Below, one piece after another: positions 1 through 8,210 of a stretch of 64,000 bases of DNA (position 1 is the stretch's first letter; the number at the start of each line of letters is the position of its first letter). The translations under genes and the position numbers were made by a program. The DNA comes from Sedimenticola_A sp040506895 (GTDB lineage Bacteria > Pseudomonadota > Gammaproteobacteria > Chromatiales > Chromatiaceae): contig JBEVVY010000001.1 of the NCBI GenBank assembly GCA_040506895.1, forward strand, positions 3,271,116 through 3,335,115, written 5' to 3'. The notes below the pieces were generated by a model. That model was not told where the DNA came from. It did not search any database and saw only the letters and a program-made list of their open reading frames with translations.

Positions 1-137
1 TTGATGTCAGTATTGTTGACCCCGGCTGCTGCCACCTGAACAAGCACATCAAAAGGACCCGCTTCGGGCATCGGAATATCTTCCCGGTATTCCAACTTTT
101 CAGGCCCTCCGTGCCCTGTCAGATAAACTCCTCTCAT
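1..137 (-). CDS. Zinc-type alcohol dehydrogenase / quinone oxidoreductase family protein, N-terminal part
   Basis: This is the start of a gene that runs off the left edge of the window; 45 codons are visible. The translation begins MRGVYLTGHGGPEKLEYRED and continues through PFDVLVQVAAAGVNNTDI. That is the N-terminal GroES-like segment of medium-chain dehydrogenase/reductases of the quinone oxidoreductase (Qor) type, in which the V-A-A-x-G-V-N-x-x-D pattern is conserved. It starts 15 bases after the proV stop on the same strand, so it is probably the last gene of the proXWV transcript. The substrate cannot be told from this fragment. The ribosome-binding site is weak. Confidence 0.7.
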   Translation of the reverse strand, partial: MRGVYLTGHGGPEKLEYREDIPMPEAGPFDVLVQVAAAGVNNTDI

Positions 138-152
138 CTGTGCCAGGCCCTG

Positions 153-1193
153 TCAGGCAGCGGATCTGTGTTCGGCTTGGAAGACCATTGCCAGGGTCTC
201 CTTGTCTATATATCCCACTTTTTTACCGCGTTCGTCTTCGACGATGACATAGGAGCCGTCTTCAGAGAGCAGGGCATGAAGCACGGTATCTACGGTCTCG
301 TCTTCCTTGCAGGTGACCGACTGGCTCAGGTCGTCGGGCTTGTCATCCACCATTATCGATTTGGCCAGCAGCACGCGGGTTCTGTTCACATCCGCCACGA
401 AGCGTTCGACATAATCGTCAGCGGGACTAAGCAGGATATCCTGGGGCGTACCATGCTGGACCAGTTCGCCGTTATTCAGGATCGCAATACGGTCACCTAT
501 TTTGAGCGCCTCATCCAGATCATGCGTAATGAATACGATGGTCTTGTGCAGCTCTTCCTGCAGTTCCAGCAGCAGATCCTGCATATCGGAGCGGATCAAT
601 GGGTCGAGCGCACTGAACGCCTCGTCCATCATCAGGATATCCGCATCACAGGCCAATGCCCGGGCCAGCCCAACACGCTGCTGCATACCGCCCGAGAGCT
701 GTGCGGGGTAGTGGTTCTCATATCCCTTCAGGCCGACACGGTGCAGCCACTTGTGTGCATGCTCCCTGATAAATGACTTGTCCTTGCCCTGCATTTTCAA
801 GCCGAAACCGGCATTCTCTATCACCGTATGATGGGGCATCAGGGCAAACTTCTGGAACACCATGGCGGTCTTGGACTGCCGGAAATGTCGCAGTTGTTTT
901 TCGTTCATTTGAAGGACATCTTCACCATCCACCTCGATCGCTCCTGCGGTTGGTTCGATCAGGCGGTTGATATGCCGGATCAGGGTCGATTTCCCCGAGC
1001 CGGAGAGTCCCATGATGACCTCGATGTTTCTGTTCCGCAGCGACAGGTTGATGTCATGCAGGCCGAGCACATGCCCATATTTTTTCAGCAACTCATCTTT
1101 TCCGATGCCGTTATACACATGGTCCAGAACAGCCTTCGGCTTTGGGCCGAATATCTTTGTCAGGTTCTCGATCTTGATTTTAATATCGTTCAT
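153..1193 (-). CDS. proV: Glycine betaine/proline ABC transporter ATP-binding subunit ProV
   Basis: ATPase subunit that powers uptake of betaine, proline or related osmoprotectants at the inner membrane. Walker A GLSGSGKST is at residues 62-70, the ABC signature LSGGMQQ starts at 166, and Walker B ILMMDE is at 186-191. The C-terminal part after about residue 275 resembles a single CBS-type regulatory module (V-D-T-V-L near 306, IVEDERGKKVGYI), shorter than the two CBS domains of the 400-residue E. coli ProV. The start overlaps the stop of proW by 4 bases, indicating translational coupling in a proXWV operon. Function is secure at family level; the exact substrate is not. Confidence 0.93.
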   Translation of the reverse strand: MNDIKIKIENLTKIFGPKPKAVLDHVYNGIGKDELLKKYGHVLGLHDINLSLRNRNIEVIMGLSGSGKSTLIRHINRLIEPTAGAIEVDGEDVLQMNEKQLRHFRQSKTAMVFQKFALMPHHTVIENAGFGLKMQGKDKSFIREHAHKWLHRVGLKGYENHYPAQLSGGMQQRVGLARALACDADILMMDEAFSALDPLIRSDMQDLLLELQEELHKTIVFITHDLDEALKIGDRIAILNNGELVQHGTPQDILLSPADDYVERFVADVNRTRVLLAKSIMVDDKPDDLSQSVTCKEDETVDTVLHALLSEDGSYVIVEDERGKKVGYIDKETLAMVFQAEHRSAA

Positions 1194-2077
1194 GATGTGC
1201 GCCCCTGACGATGTTTCTGAATTCTCGCGCCGTACTTCTGGGAGACCCGGTCAAAGATAATTGCCAATGCAACAATCGCTAGGCCATTCATAAGGCCAAG
1301 CGCAAGATACTGGTTGGAAATGGCGCGCAATACTGGAACACCCAATCCAGCCACGCCGATCATTGAAGCAATTACCACCATGGATAGCGCCATCATGATG
1401 GTCTGGTTTACGCCGGCGAAGATATTCGGCAAGGCCAAGGGAATCTGCACGCCAAACAGTTTTTGGAAAGAGTTGGCGCCGAAGGCATCGGCCGCTTCCA
1501 GCGCTTCCTTGTCAACCAGCCGTATTCCCAGGTTGGTCAGGCGGACAATCGGCGGAATGGCATAGATACTCACCGCGATAAGCCCGGGAACCTTGCCGAT
1601 GCCAAGCAACATCACGACCGGAATCAGGTAAACAAAAGCCGGGATAGTCTGCATGATATCCAAGATCGGTGTGATCGCCGCCTGTGCCCTGTCGGACCGG
1701 GCCATCCATACACCCAGGGGAATACCCAGTGAAATACACAGCACGGTAGCCACTGAAATAATTGCCACTGTCGACATCAGGTCTTCCCACATCCCGAAAT
1801 AGCCGATCACAAGGAAAGACAAGACACTGCCTATGGTGATTTTGAGGCTGCGGGAGCCAAGCCATGCGATCAACCCGATCACCAGAATGATGATAGGCCA
1901 GGGGGTGGCCAGCAGTAGTTTTTCGAACCACACCATGAATTCCAAAAGCGGGTCAAAAAAGCTTTCAATCGCTTCACCGTATTCCCTGGTGAATTCGCGG
2001 AAGCCACCGTCAATGGTTTTTTTCAAGTCCCTCAGATCTCTCCGTCCGAGAGATGGGAATTCTTCTAGAAACTCCAT
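1190..2077 (-). CDS. proW: Glycine betaine/proline ABC transporter permease ProW
   Basis: Integral membrane subunit of the osmoprotectant importer, 295 residues. A hydrophilic N-terminal tail of about 55 residues precedes several hydrophobic segments. The cytoplasmic coupling loop EAADAFGANSFQKLFGVQIP matches the EAA motif of binding-protein-dependent permeases. It lies between proX and proV and shares a 4-base overlap with proV. An AAAACCCACC/GGTGGGTTTT stem-loop between proX and this gene may lower its expression relative to the binding protein. Confidence 0.93.
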   Translation of the reverse strand: MEFLEEFPSLGRRDLRDLKKTIDGGFREFTREYGEAIESFFDPLLEFMVWFEKLLLATPWPIIILVIGLIAWLGSRSLKITIGSVLSFLVIGYFGMWEDLMSTVAIISVATVLCISLGIPLGVWMARSDRAQAAITPILDIMQTIPAFVYLIPVVMLLGIGKVPGLIAVSIYAIPPIVRLTNLGIRLVDKEALEAADAFGANSFQKLFGVQIPLALPNIFAGVNQTIMMALSMVVIASMIGVAGLGVPVLRAISNQYLALGLMNGLAIVALAIIFDRVSQKYGARIQKHRQGRTS

Positions 2078-2114
2078 GCTTACCTCTGGCCGCTTTTCAT
2101 CCGGCCTGAACAGG

Positions 2115-2138
2115 AAAACCCACCCGAAGGTGGGTTTT
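2115..2138 (-). terminator. Intercistronic stem-loop between proX and proW
   Basis: On the minus strand a perfect 10-bp stem AAAACCCACC/GGTGGGTTTT closes a TTCG tetraloop and ends in a short T run. It sits just after the proX stop and before proW. It looks like an intrinsic terminator or 3'-stabilising hairpin that allows excess expression of the periplasmic binding protein, a common arrangement in ABC importer operons. Confidence 0.7.
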
Positions 2139-2179
2139 CATCACTCTATATGCTCAGAACCTTTCATACATTGGCTTAT

Positions 2180-3193
2180 TCAGTTCAGTGCTTTTTTCAC
2201 TTTCTTGGCTACATCATCAGACACCCACTTTGTCCAGATCTCTTCCTGGGTGAGCAGGAATTCGAACGCGGCATCTTCGCCGGTTGCCTGGTTATCTCCC
2301 ATGTAGACCAGCATGTCGTTCATGATCTCCCCTGGAAAAACCCGGTCATGGAAATAAGTGGCCACCTCTTCGCCGCCACTCTTTTTCATCTTGTCGGTGA
2401 TAATCGTCTGCACCTCGGATTTGGTCCAGGACGATGGCTTGGGATCGTCACACTCCTGCTCTGCTTTCACCATGCAGCCGTCCCAGTTCTCACTGCCGGC
2501 AAACGGCACGCCGAAGGGAACCTTGACCATCTTGTATTTGCCAATCATCGCTGTGGGTGACCAGTAATAGCCAAACCAGTACTCACCACGCTCCACCGCT
2601 TTGGACATGGATCCATCCAGGCCTGCAGCCGAGCCGGGATCAACCAGTTTCCAGCCTTTTTCCTTCATCTTGAATGCACGGAAAAGATTGGCGTTGACCA
2701 GCTGGCAACCCCATCCTGATGGGCAGGTGACAAATGCGCCCTTGGAAGGGTCTTCCTTGTCCGGGAATATTTCAGGGTGCTTGAGAATGTCCAGCACGGT
2801 TTTCAATTCAGGATGATCCTTGGCCGTTTTGGGTGTGATCCACCAGCCTTCCCCCAGGTCCGTAATCGGTCCGCCGTTAACGGAGTGCAGGGTGCCGGCA
2901 TCGAGTGCTGTCTTCAGTGGCTCGCGTACCGCATTGGTCCACATTTCCGGTGCCACATCGGGCTGTCCCTTTTCATTCATGGAAGCGAAAGTGGTTTGAG
3001 TCGTGCCCGGAACCAGCTCGACATCGCAACCGTAACCCTCTTCAAGGATGATTTTGTCAACATTTGCCATCAGTTCGGCGGATGCCCAGTTCATTTCCGC
3101 AATGGTGACTTTTCCGCACTGCTGTGCTGCATGCGTGGCTGTGCTGGTCGCTAGTAGAGTCAATGCTGTGGCGACGAAGGCGGTTTTCCGCAT
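2180..3193 (-). CDS. proX: Glycine betaine/proline ABC transporter substrate-binding protein ProX
   Basis: Periplasmic binding protein of the proXWV importer, 337 residues from the chosen start. That start gives a clean signal peptide (MRKTAFVATALTLLATS, cleavage after THA) and follows an AAGGAG ribosome-binding site. An upstream in-frame ATG at 3244 would add 17 residues before the signal peptide and is unlikely. Conserved blocks include MNWASAELM and the aromatic-rich WFGYYWSPTAMIGKY, typical of the OpuAC/ProX family, where aromatic residues cage the quaternary amine. It is the first gene of the operon. The upstream region carries a MarR-type palindrome at 3266-3280. Confidence 0.94.
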   Translation of the reverse strand: MRKTAFVATALTLLATSTATHAAQQCGKVTIAEMNWASAELMANVDKIILEEGYGCDVELVPGTTQTTFASMNEKGQPDVAPEMWTNAVREPLKTALDAGTLHSVNGGPITDLGEGWWITPKTAKDHPELKTVLDILKHPEIFPDKEDPSKGAFVTCPSGWGCQLVNANLFRAFKMKEKGWKLVDPGSAAGLDGSMSKAVERGEYWFGYYWSPTAMIGKYKMVKVPFGVPFAGSENWDGCMVKAEQECDDPKPSSWTKSEVQTIITDKMKKSGGEEVATYFHDRVFPGEIMNDMLVYMGDNQATGEDAAFEFLLTQEEIWTKWVSDDVAKKVKKALN

Positions 3194-3251
3194 AGGTAAC
3201 TCCTTGGGATTGGTTGGCACGGTGTAGCAAGGATTCAAACTCAATTTCAGC

Positions 3252-3285
3252 GTTATACCTTACAGCTCTAATGATTAGAGTTCAA
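3252..3285 (-). promoter_or_regulatory. proX promoter region with MarR-type operator palindrome
   Basis: The perfect inverted repeat CTCTAAT-G-ATTAGAG occupies 3266-3280. Just downstream on the minus strand lies a good -10-like hexamer TATAAC (3252-3257), and a TTGAAC hexamer overlaps the palindrome's upstream edge (3280-3285). The two hexamers are not ideally spaced for each other, so the exact promoter is unsettled. A palindrome abutting a -10 in front of an osmoprotectant transporter, next to an EctR/CosR-like repressor gene, suggests an operator. Confidence 0.5.
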
Positions 3286-3376
3286 ATGAATAAGGAAATA
3301 ATGTCCCGATAACAAGCCTGGATTTGAAGCCAAAAAGGCAAGCTACAGGAATCAAAAGCAGATCAATGTGGTGCTT

Positions 3377-3862
3377 TCAGGACGGCTTCGTAGGGTGAGC
3401 AATATCCAGAAGGGGGGCAGCATCTATTGCTTCAGCATCCATCATGGATGCCACGCGTTGCAGAGCGGTGAGGATCTGGGTTTTCTCCCAGGACTCCAGG
3501 GAGTCGAATCGCTCGATGAATTTTTCATGCAGTAGTGGTGGCGCTGTTGCCAAAATATCACGCCCATCATTCGTCAGGCGGGCATTCACCACACGTCTAT
3601 CCATGCTGCTGCGCACGCGGTCAACGAGTTGCTTGGCTTCAAGCCGATTCAAAATGGTGGTTACCGTGGCCTGGCTGAGGGAGACGTGGTCCGAGATTTT
3701 TTTCACAGTGACATCCCCCAGGCTCTCAATGGCACGCAACACCATCATCTGGGGAATGGTCAGCCCTGACAGCTTCATCATGCGCTTGGACTGTAGGTCC
3801 GTTGCCCGGATGATACGGCGCAGGGATACGAGTACATCGTGCCAATACTGTGATTCAGACAT
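3377..3862 (-). CDS. MarR-family regulator of the EctR/CosR type
   Basis: Winged-helix transcriptional regulator of 161 residues. The recognition-helix segment VSLSQATVTTILNRLE and the wing RSSMDRRVVNARLT are clear. The N-terminal stretch LVSLRRIIRATDLQSKR and the C-terminal LQRVASMMDAEAIDAAPLLDIA match what I know of EctR/CosR, MarR proteins that repress compatible-solute synthesis and uptake in halophilic and marine gammaproteobacteria. It is transcribed in the same direction as proX and ends 183 bases upstream of the proX start, so regulation of proXWV through the 3266-3280 palindrome is a natural inference. Its own upstream region is a truncated palindromic repeat. Confidence 0.85.
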   Translation of the reverse strand: MSESQYWHDVLVSLRRIIRATDLQSKRMMKLSGLTIPQMMVLRAIESLGDVTVKKISDHVSLSQATVTTILNRLEAKQLVDRVRSSMDRRVVNARLTNDGRDILATAPPLLHEKFIERFDSLESWEKTQILTALQRVASMMDAEAIDAAPLLDIAHPTKPS

Positions 3863-3883
3863 GGATTCAATTTCAGCTTAATT

Positions 3884-3941
3884 ATTAACCCGGCGACCAA
3901 GTATATCGGCTTCAGCAGGCGTGTGTTGAGTGCCAGGTGGC
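3884..3941. repeat. Truncated copy of the two-armed palindromic repeat (one terminus only)
   Basis: Starts with ATTAACCCGGCGAC, identical to the terminal repeat of the elements at 14714 and 25840. It then follows the reverse complement of the 14714-14995 element's right end (TTCAGCAG, CGTGTGTT) with scattered mismatches, and stops within a few bases of the SMR gene's stop codon. Only about 58 bp remain, so most of the element has been lost or was never present. Confidence 0.7.
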
Positions 3942-3944
3942 TTA

Positions 3945-4280
3945 CTAGTGGCCGATCGTTTTGGAAAAAGTGTTTATCACTATAACACCGGCCACGATCA
4001 ATCCCATGCCAATCACTGCCGGCAAGTCAGGGACCTGTTTGTACAAAAACATACTTATCAACGCTACTAACACGATCCCCAGGCCGGACCAGATGGCGTA
4101 GGTCACACCAACAGGAATTGATCTGAATACCAGTGTCAGAAGGTAAAATGCGACGCTGTAACCGACAATGACAATCACGGCTGGAACAAGCCTTGTAAAC
4201 TCTTCTGATGCTTTTAAGGCACTTGTCGCACCTACTTCTGCAACGACTGCGATAGCCAGGTATAAGTATGCCAGTTTCAC
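3945..4280 (-). CDS. Small multidrug resistance (SMR) family exporter, EmrE-like
   Basis: Four-helix proton-coupled exporter of quaternary cations, 111 residues from a GTG start at 4280. This start is chosen because VKLAYLYLAIAVVAEVGATS aligns with the family's N-terminus and gives the usual length of about 110. An upstream ATG at 4376 would add 32 non-family residues. The membrane-embedded glutamate (E15, in AEVGATSALK) that binds substrate and protons is present, as is the IPVGVTYAIWSGLGIV block. It ends against a truncated palindromic repeat upstream of the MarR gene. Substrates may be drugs or osmoprotectants; the sequence does not decide. Confidence 0.9.
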   Translation of the reverse strand: MKLAYLYLAIAVVAEVGATSALKASEEFTRLVPAVIVIVGYSVAFYLLTLVFRSIPVGVTYAIWSGLGIVLVALISMFLYKQVPDLPAVIGMGLIVAGVIVINTFSKTIGH

Positions 4281-4439
4281 CGCACTTGCCCTCGGGGTTG
4301 TCTTTATTTGACCTGTTTCACTCAAGGGTAAGGGAGTCGCAGCCTCAATACCATAGTCAGCTATCTGCAGCCGCAAGCCGATCTTCTCTCAAAGCTTTTC
4401 GAGTAATTCTTGGCTGTGCCGGATTATCCGCACGGCCCG

Positions 4440-5252
4440 TTAGCGTTGGCAGTGGTTGCAGTAGTAGCTGGAGCGCTGGCCGATGGTACGCTGACTCACC
4501 GGCTTGCCGCAGTTTGGGCAGGGTTCGCCGCTTCTGCCGTAGACCCTGAGTTCCTGGCTGAAGTATCCCGGTTTTCCATCCTCACGCTGAAAGTCCCTCA
4601 GGGTGGTACCGCCCTGTGCAATGGCGGCTGAGAGAACTGTCTTGATGTTCTCGGCCAGGGTTTCGTAACGCGCCCTCGATATCCTGTTTGCCGCACGTTG
4701 TGGATGTATGCCGCTCATGAAGAGGGATTCGCTGGCGTAGATGTTCCCCACGCCCACGACCACCTTTCCATCCATGATGAAGTTTTTCACCGCTACCTTG
4801 CGCCTGGTGGCGAGTGCGTGGAGATAGCCGCCATTGAAATCGTCCGACAGGGGTTCGGGCCCCAGGTGGGCGATCAGTTCGTGCGCCATGGGATCTTTGC
4901 GGGTCCACAATACGGCGCCGAAGCGCCTGGGGTCCCGTAGGCGGAGACAATACGCTTCAAACACCAGGTCGAAGTGATCATGGGGGCCCGGGGGGGTATC
5001 CGGTGGTAGCACGCGAAGGCTCCCGGACATGCCCAGGTGCATGATCAGGTGCCCCTTGGCGGTCTCCAGCAGCAGGTATTTTGCGCGGCGTGCGACCCGT
5101 GTGATCGTCTCGCCCTTGAGCGTTCGTTGCAGGGTCCTTGGTATGGGCCAGCGCAACCTGGGTTGGCGGATGACGACCCCTGTGATCCGTTTGCCCAGGA
5201 TATGGGGTTCGATGCCAAGCCGGGTGGTCTCTACTTCGGGCAGCTCGGGCAT
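4440..5252 (-). CDS. mutM: Formamidopyrimidine-DNA glycosylase
   Basis: Base-excision repair enzyme that removes 8-oxoguanine and formamidopyrimidines and nicks the abasic site. The N-terminus after Met is PELPEVET, supplying the catalytic proline (P2) and glutamate (E3). A C-terminal zinc finger has cysteines at residues 245, 248, 265 and 268. At 270 residues it has normal length. The start lies one base after the stop of the upstream DUF4340 gene on the same strand, so it is likely co-transcribed with the ABC module although functionally unrelated. Confidence 0.97.
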   Translation of the reverse strand: MPELPEVETTRLGIEPHILGKRITGVVIRQPRLRWPIPRTLQRTLKGETITRVARRAKYLLLETAKGHLIMHLGMSGSLRVLPPDTPPGPHDHFDLVFEAYCLRLRDPRRFGAVLWTRKDPMAHELIAHLGPEPLSDDFNGGYLHALATRRKVAVKNFIMDGKVVVGVGNIYASESLFMSGIHPQRAANRISRARYETLAENIKTVLSAAIAQGGTTLRDFQREDGKPGYFSQELRVYGRSGEPCPNCGKPVSQRTIGQRSSYYCNHCQR

Positions 5253-5253
5253 C

Positions 5254-6096
5254 TCAGTTCTGTGGCGCGGGGGGTTGCAGCAGTGTGCTCTGCAGGGGAA
5301 GACGGTAGGCGAGGCCCGATTCCCTGCGCACCAGCAGCATGGCTGTTTCCGTTTTAACTACCTCGAGTATTAGGGGCTCCGAGGCGTCCCTGAAGCTGAT
5401 TGTCACACTATCCGTAGCCGCCAGGGTTGGCGCCTTCTCCACCTTGGTGACCCAGGTGTTCTCCCAGTCATTCACCTTGCTCACAAGCTGGTCGGTCAAG
5501 AGGCCATCCACCGGTGGCTCGAGTTGCCATCCCTGATCACTGCGCAGGAGTTTCCAGCTGGATGTCTCTATCGCTGCGACCTGTTGCCCCTCACCCAGCA
5601 GGCTGTGGCTGATGAACTCCTCGGCCAGGGCCAGGAAGTGATGTGGAAAGTGGTCGTTGGTCAGGTGCAGGGTGTCTCCGATCTGCACGTAGCGGCGGTA
5701 GTTGTAGGGGTGGGTGCCGCCGAAAACCAGTTTGTGGTCGTTTAGCAGCATCTCGGCCCTGGGTTTGTCCAGGCCGAACTCACCCAGCCGGTCGGCGGGC
5801 AGAGGGTGCTGTTCGAAACTGGGGGTGGAGACGATGTCCAGCAATATGTTGATTCGCGGACCATTGGCGGGCATGCGGTAGGGGGTGGTCATGGACCAGC
5901 CCGTGTCGTCCCGCTCCAGGGTGAATTCGGGACCGTTGTTGTTGGAGATGGTGATGCGGTTGATCTCGGAAGGATTGAGCGCGGTAAGGGGCTGAAACTG
6001 CTCCTCGGAATTATCCTCAGAGCTATACCAGGTCAGGGCGCCCAGTATCAGCACCACGACCATCAGGCCCAGGTTGATCAGTGTTCGTCTGCTCAT
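5254..6096 (-). CDS. DUF4340 domain-containing protein
   Basis: 280-residue protein with one N-terminal membrane anchor (about residues 5-25, LINLGLMVVVLILGALTWYS) and a periplasmic region built of DUF4340-type repeats, judging from the short beta-rich segments such as INRITISNNNGPEFTLERDDTGW and PRAEMLLNDHKLVFGG. Biochemical function is unknown. DUF4340 proteins commonly lie beside GldA/F/G-like ABC genes, as here, so it is probably a periplasmic accessory of that exporter. It lies 36 bases downstream of the gldG-like gene; that gap carries a possible remnant of the palindromic repeat terminus. Confidence 0.85.
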   Translation of the reverse strand: MSRRTLINLGLMVVVLILGALTWYSSEDNSEEQFQPLTALNPSEINRITISNNNGPEFTLERDDTGWSMTTPYRMPANGPRINILLDIVSTPSFEQHPLPADRLGEFGLDKPRAEMLLNDHKLVFGGTHPYNYRRYVQIGDTLHLTNDHFPHHFLALAEEFISHSLLGEGQQVAAIETSSWKLLRSDQGWQLEPPVDGLLTDQLVSKVNDWENTWVTKVEKAPTLAATDSVTISFRDASEPLILEVVKTETAMLLVRRESGLAYRLPLQSTLLQPPAPQN

Positions 6097-6132
6097 CCGA
6101 AACTCTAGTCTCCGTGCTATTAACCCGGCATC

Positions 6133-7455
6133 TTAATAGTGTCTTCGTCGCCACCAGATCATCATGCCGGTGGCGAACAGTGCCAGGGGAACGACCAGCA
6201 GAAAGCCCAAACCTATAACGGCACCCGCGGTGGGGGAGAGCGTGATATCCAGGTCACTCCCTGTCCGGGCCGGGATATCCAGCAGTTGGTCGTCTCCGGC
6301 GAGCCAGCGTACCAGGTTGAGGCCGAGATCCTGGTTACCTGCATTGGCCAGGTAACTGTTCGACAGGAAATCGCCATCGCCGACAACCACGACCCGCTGC
6401 TCGCCACCCTGGCGGGGGCGGCTGAGGGCATAGCCGATGGCCAGGGGGCCGGCCTGCTCTCCCTGTTCCGGGTTGCGGGAGACTTCACCCTGCATGGGAG
6501 AGGTCTCGTTCCAGGTGCGCTCCAGTGTACTGAGCAGGGGGACCTTTTTCCAATCGTCCGGTGCTCCCGCTTCCAGGGCAGTGGCATAGGGGTAGAAAGT
6601 GATGGCCTTGAAGTTGGCCACGGCCGGGTGCATGGGATAGCGGGTTGCCAGGGCGATGGCCGGGTTGTCGAGACCGAGATCACGGGCGTTGGGGTCCACG
6701 ATGGTGCCCGGAAGCCTCTTGATGCCAAGGGTTTCGGCAAGGGTGTCGAGACCGGAATCACTGCCCGGATCGGTCAGCCAGAGCAGGTTTCCGCCCCTGG
6801 CCAGGTAGTCGGTGATCAGCGCACTCTCTCCCTGGAGATAGCTGCGCTGGGGGCCTGCAATCACCAGCAGGCCGGTGTTGTTCGGTATCTGAAGCTGTTC
6901 CGCCAGCTCCAGGGTCTGCAACTGGTAACCCTTGCGCCCGAGTTCGTCACCGAAGATGCCCAGGTCGTAGTTGGCCCGGCTGTCCGGGCGTCTTTCACCA
7001 TGCCCGGTGATGAATACCAGCCAGCGCTCACCCTGCTGTACAAGGCGCTGAATGGCGTTGCTGATGCTCTCCTCGTCGAGGTTGCGCAGGTTTTCCCGGC
7101 GCCCCTTGTACTCCAGCAGCAGTTCGCCGGAGACCTGGATACCCAGCTCGCGGGTCAGCTTCGGCTGCAGGGCCGGATTGACGAAGCTGAACCGGATATC
7201 CGGGCGGAAGCGGCGGTAGCGTTCGACGATCTCCGCTATGGGCTCCCGCAGGGCCGGGTTCTCCGGTGCGAAGGAGGTGATCTCGAGGGGGGCATCGAGC
7301 CGGGTCAGCAGCTGTTGGCTGACGGGGTGCAGGCTGTTGCCGCCGGTTTCGGTCCAGTCGGCGATTAGGGCATGGCGCTGGCTGAGCCAGCCGAGCATTG
7401 CCACGGCAAGGAGCAGCAGCAGGTGAAATACGACACTCTCCAGGCGCCGCTTCAT
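6133..7455 (-). CDS. GldG-like ABC auxiliary substrate-binding protein
   Basis: 440-residue protein with an N-terminal transmembrane helix (VVFHLLLLLAVAMLGWLS), a large extracytoplasmic domain of the GldG / ABC_transp_aux type (VFITGHGERRPDS, LLVIAGPQRSYLQGE, GGNLLWLTDPGSD) and a C-terminal helix (GAVIGLGFLLVVPLALFATGMMIWW) followed by RRR. In Flavobacterium GldG works with GldA and GldF in gliding. In proteobacteria the complex's role is not established. It overlaps the permease gene by 4 bases. Confidence 0.85.
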   Translation of the reverse strand: MKRRLESVVFHLLLLLAVAMLGWLSQRHALIADWTETGGNSLHPVSQQLLTRLDAPLEITSFAPENPALREPIAEIVERYRRFRPDIRFSFVNPALQPKLTRELGIQVSGELLLEYKGRRENLRNLDEESISNAIQRLVQQGERWLVFITGHGERRPDSRANYDLGIFGDELGRKGYQLQTLELAEQLQIPNNTGLLVIAGPQRSYLQGESALITDYLARGGNLLWLTDPGSDSGLDTLAETLGIKRLPGTIVDPNARDLGLDNPAIALATRYPMHPAVANFKAITFYPYATALEAGAPDDWKKVPLLSTLERTWNETSPMQGEVSRNPEQGEQAGPLAIGYALSRPRQGGEQRVVVVGDGDFLSNSYLANAGNQDLGLNLVRWLAGDDQLLDIPARTGSDLDITLSPTAGAVIGLGFLLVVPLALFATGMMIWWRRRHY

Positions 7456-8210
7456 GATGGCGCCCCCTGGCTGCGGCGACTGTCGAGACGCCGTATCGTC
7501 AATAGCAGGCAGAGGGTGATCAGCAGCAGAAAATAGGCGATATCGGCACTGCTGACCAGGCCGCTGAGCAGGCGCTGGAAGTGGGTCGAGAGAGAGAGCC
7601 AGCCGAACAGGCTGCTGGCTTCACCACCCGAGGTGGCGGCGCTGATGATCCAGAGGAAGAGCAGCAGCCCGTAGCTGCCCAGTGCGGCGACTGTCGGTTG
7701 AGCGGTCAGGCTGGAGAAGAACAGTCCAACGGCGCCGCTGGCAGCGAACAGCAGCAACAGGCCGAGCAGGCCGGCGGCCAGGCGTCCGAGGTCGATGTCG
7801 CTGCCCACCAGCAGCGAGAGGGGCATCAGAGAAAACAGGGTGACCAGGGCGATCTGCAGGGTAAGAAGCGCGAGGTACTTGCCCAGCGCGATCTGGGTCA
7901 TGGAGACCGGCGATGAGAAGAGCAGGTCGATGGTGCCGTTGCGGTATTCGTCACTCAACAGGCGCATGCTCAACAGGGGCATCACCAGCAGGGTGAGCAG
8001 ACCGGCGGAATCCAGCAGCGGAGTGATGACAAGTTCGGTGACCCCGGGTGGAGACTCCAGTGCCGCCAGCTGGGGTTGCAGCTGGGCATAGCTGTCCAGC
8101 TGGCTGAGGAAGATCCAGGCGAGCAGAAACTGCATCACGGCCGCCAGGCTCCAGGCCAGCGGAGAGAAGAAGAGGGTGCGCAGCTCCCGGCCGGCGATGG
8201 CGCGGATCAT
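7452..8210 (-). CDS. ABC-2 type transporter permease, GldF-like
   Basis: 252-residue membrane protein with about six hydrophobic segments, beginning MIRAIAGRELRTLFFSPLAW. The start at 8210 forms an ATGA overlap with the ATPase gene. A longer in-frame start at 8393 lies wholly inside the ATPase coding region and lacks family sequence. The RLLSDEYRNGTIDLLFSSPVS segment is a hallmark of ABC-2 exporters. It forms a transport unit with the neighbouring ATPase and GldG-like proteins; the cargo is unknown. Confidence 0.88.
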   Translation of the reverse strand: MIRAIAGRELRTLFFSPLAWSLAAVMQFLLAWIFLSQLDSYAQLQPQLAALESPPGVTELVITPLLDSAGLLTLLVMPLLSMRLLSDEYRNGTIDLLFSSPVSMTQIALGKYLALLTLQIALVTLFSLMPLSLLVGSDIDLGRLAAGLLGLLLLFAASGAVGLFFSSLTAQPTVAALGSYGLLLFLWIISAATSGGEASSLFGWLSLSTHFQRLLSGLVSSADIAYFLLLITLCLLLTIRRLDSRRSQGAPS

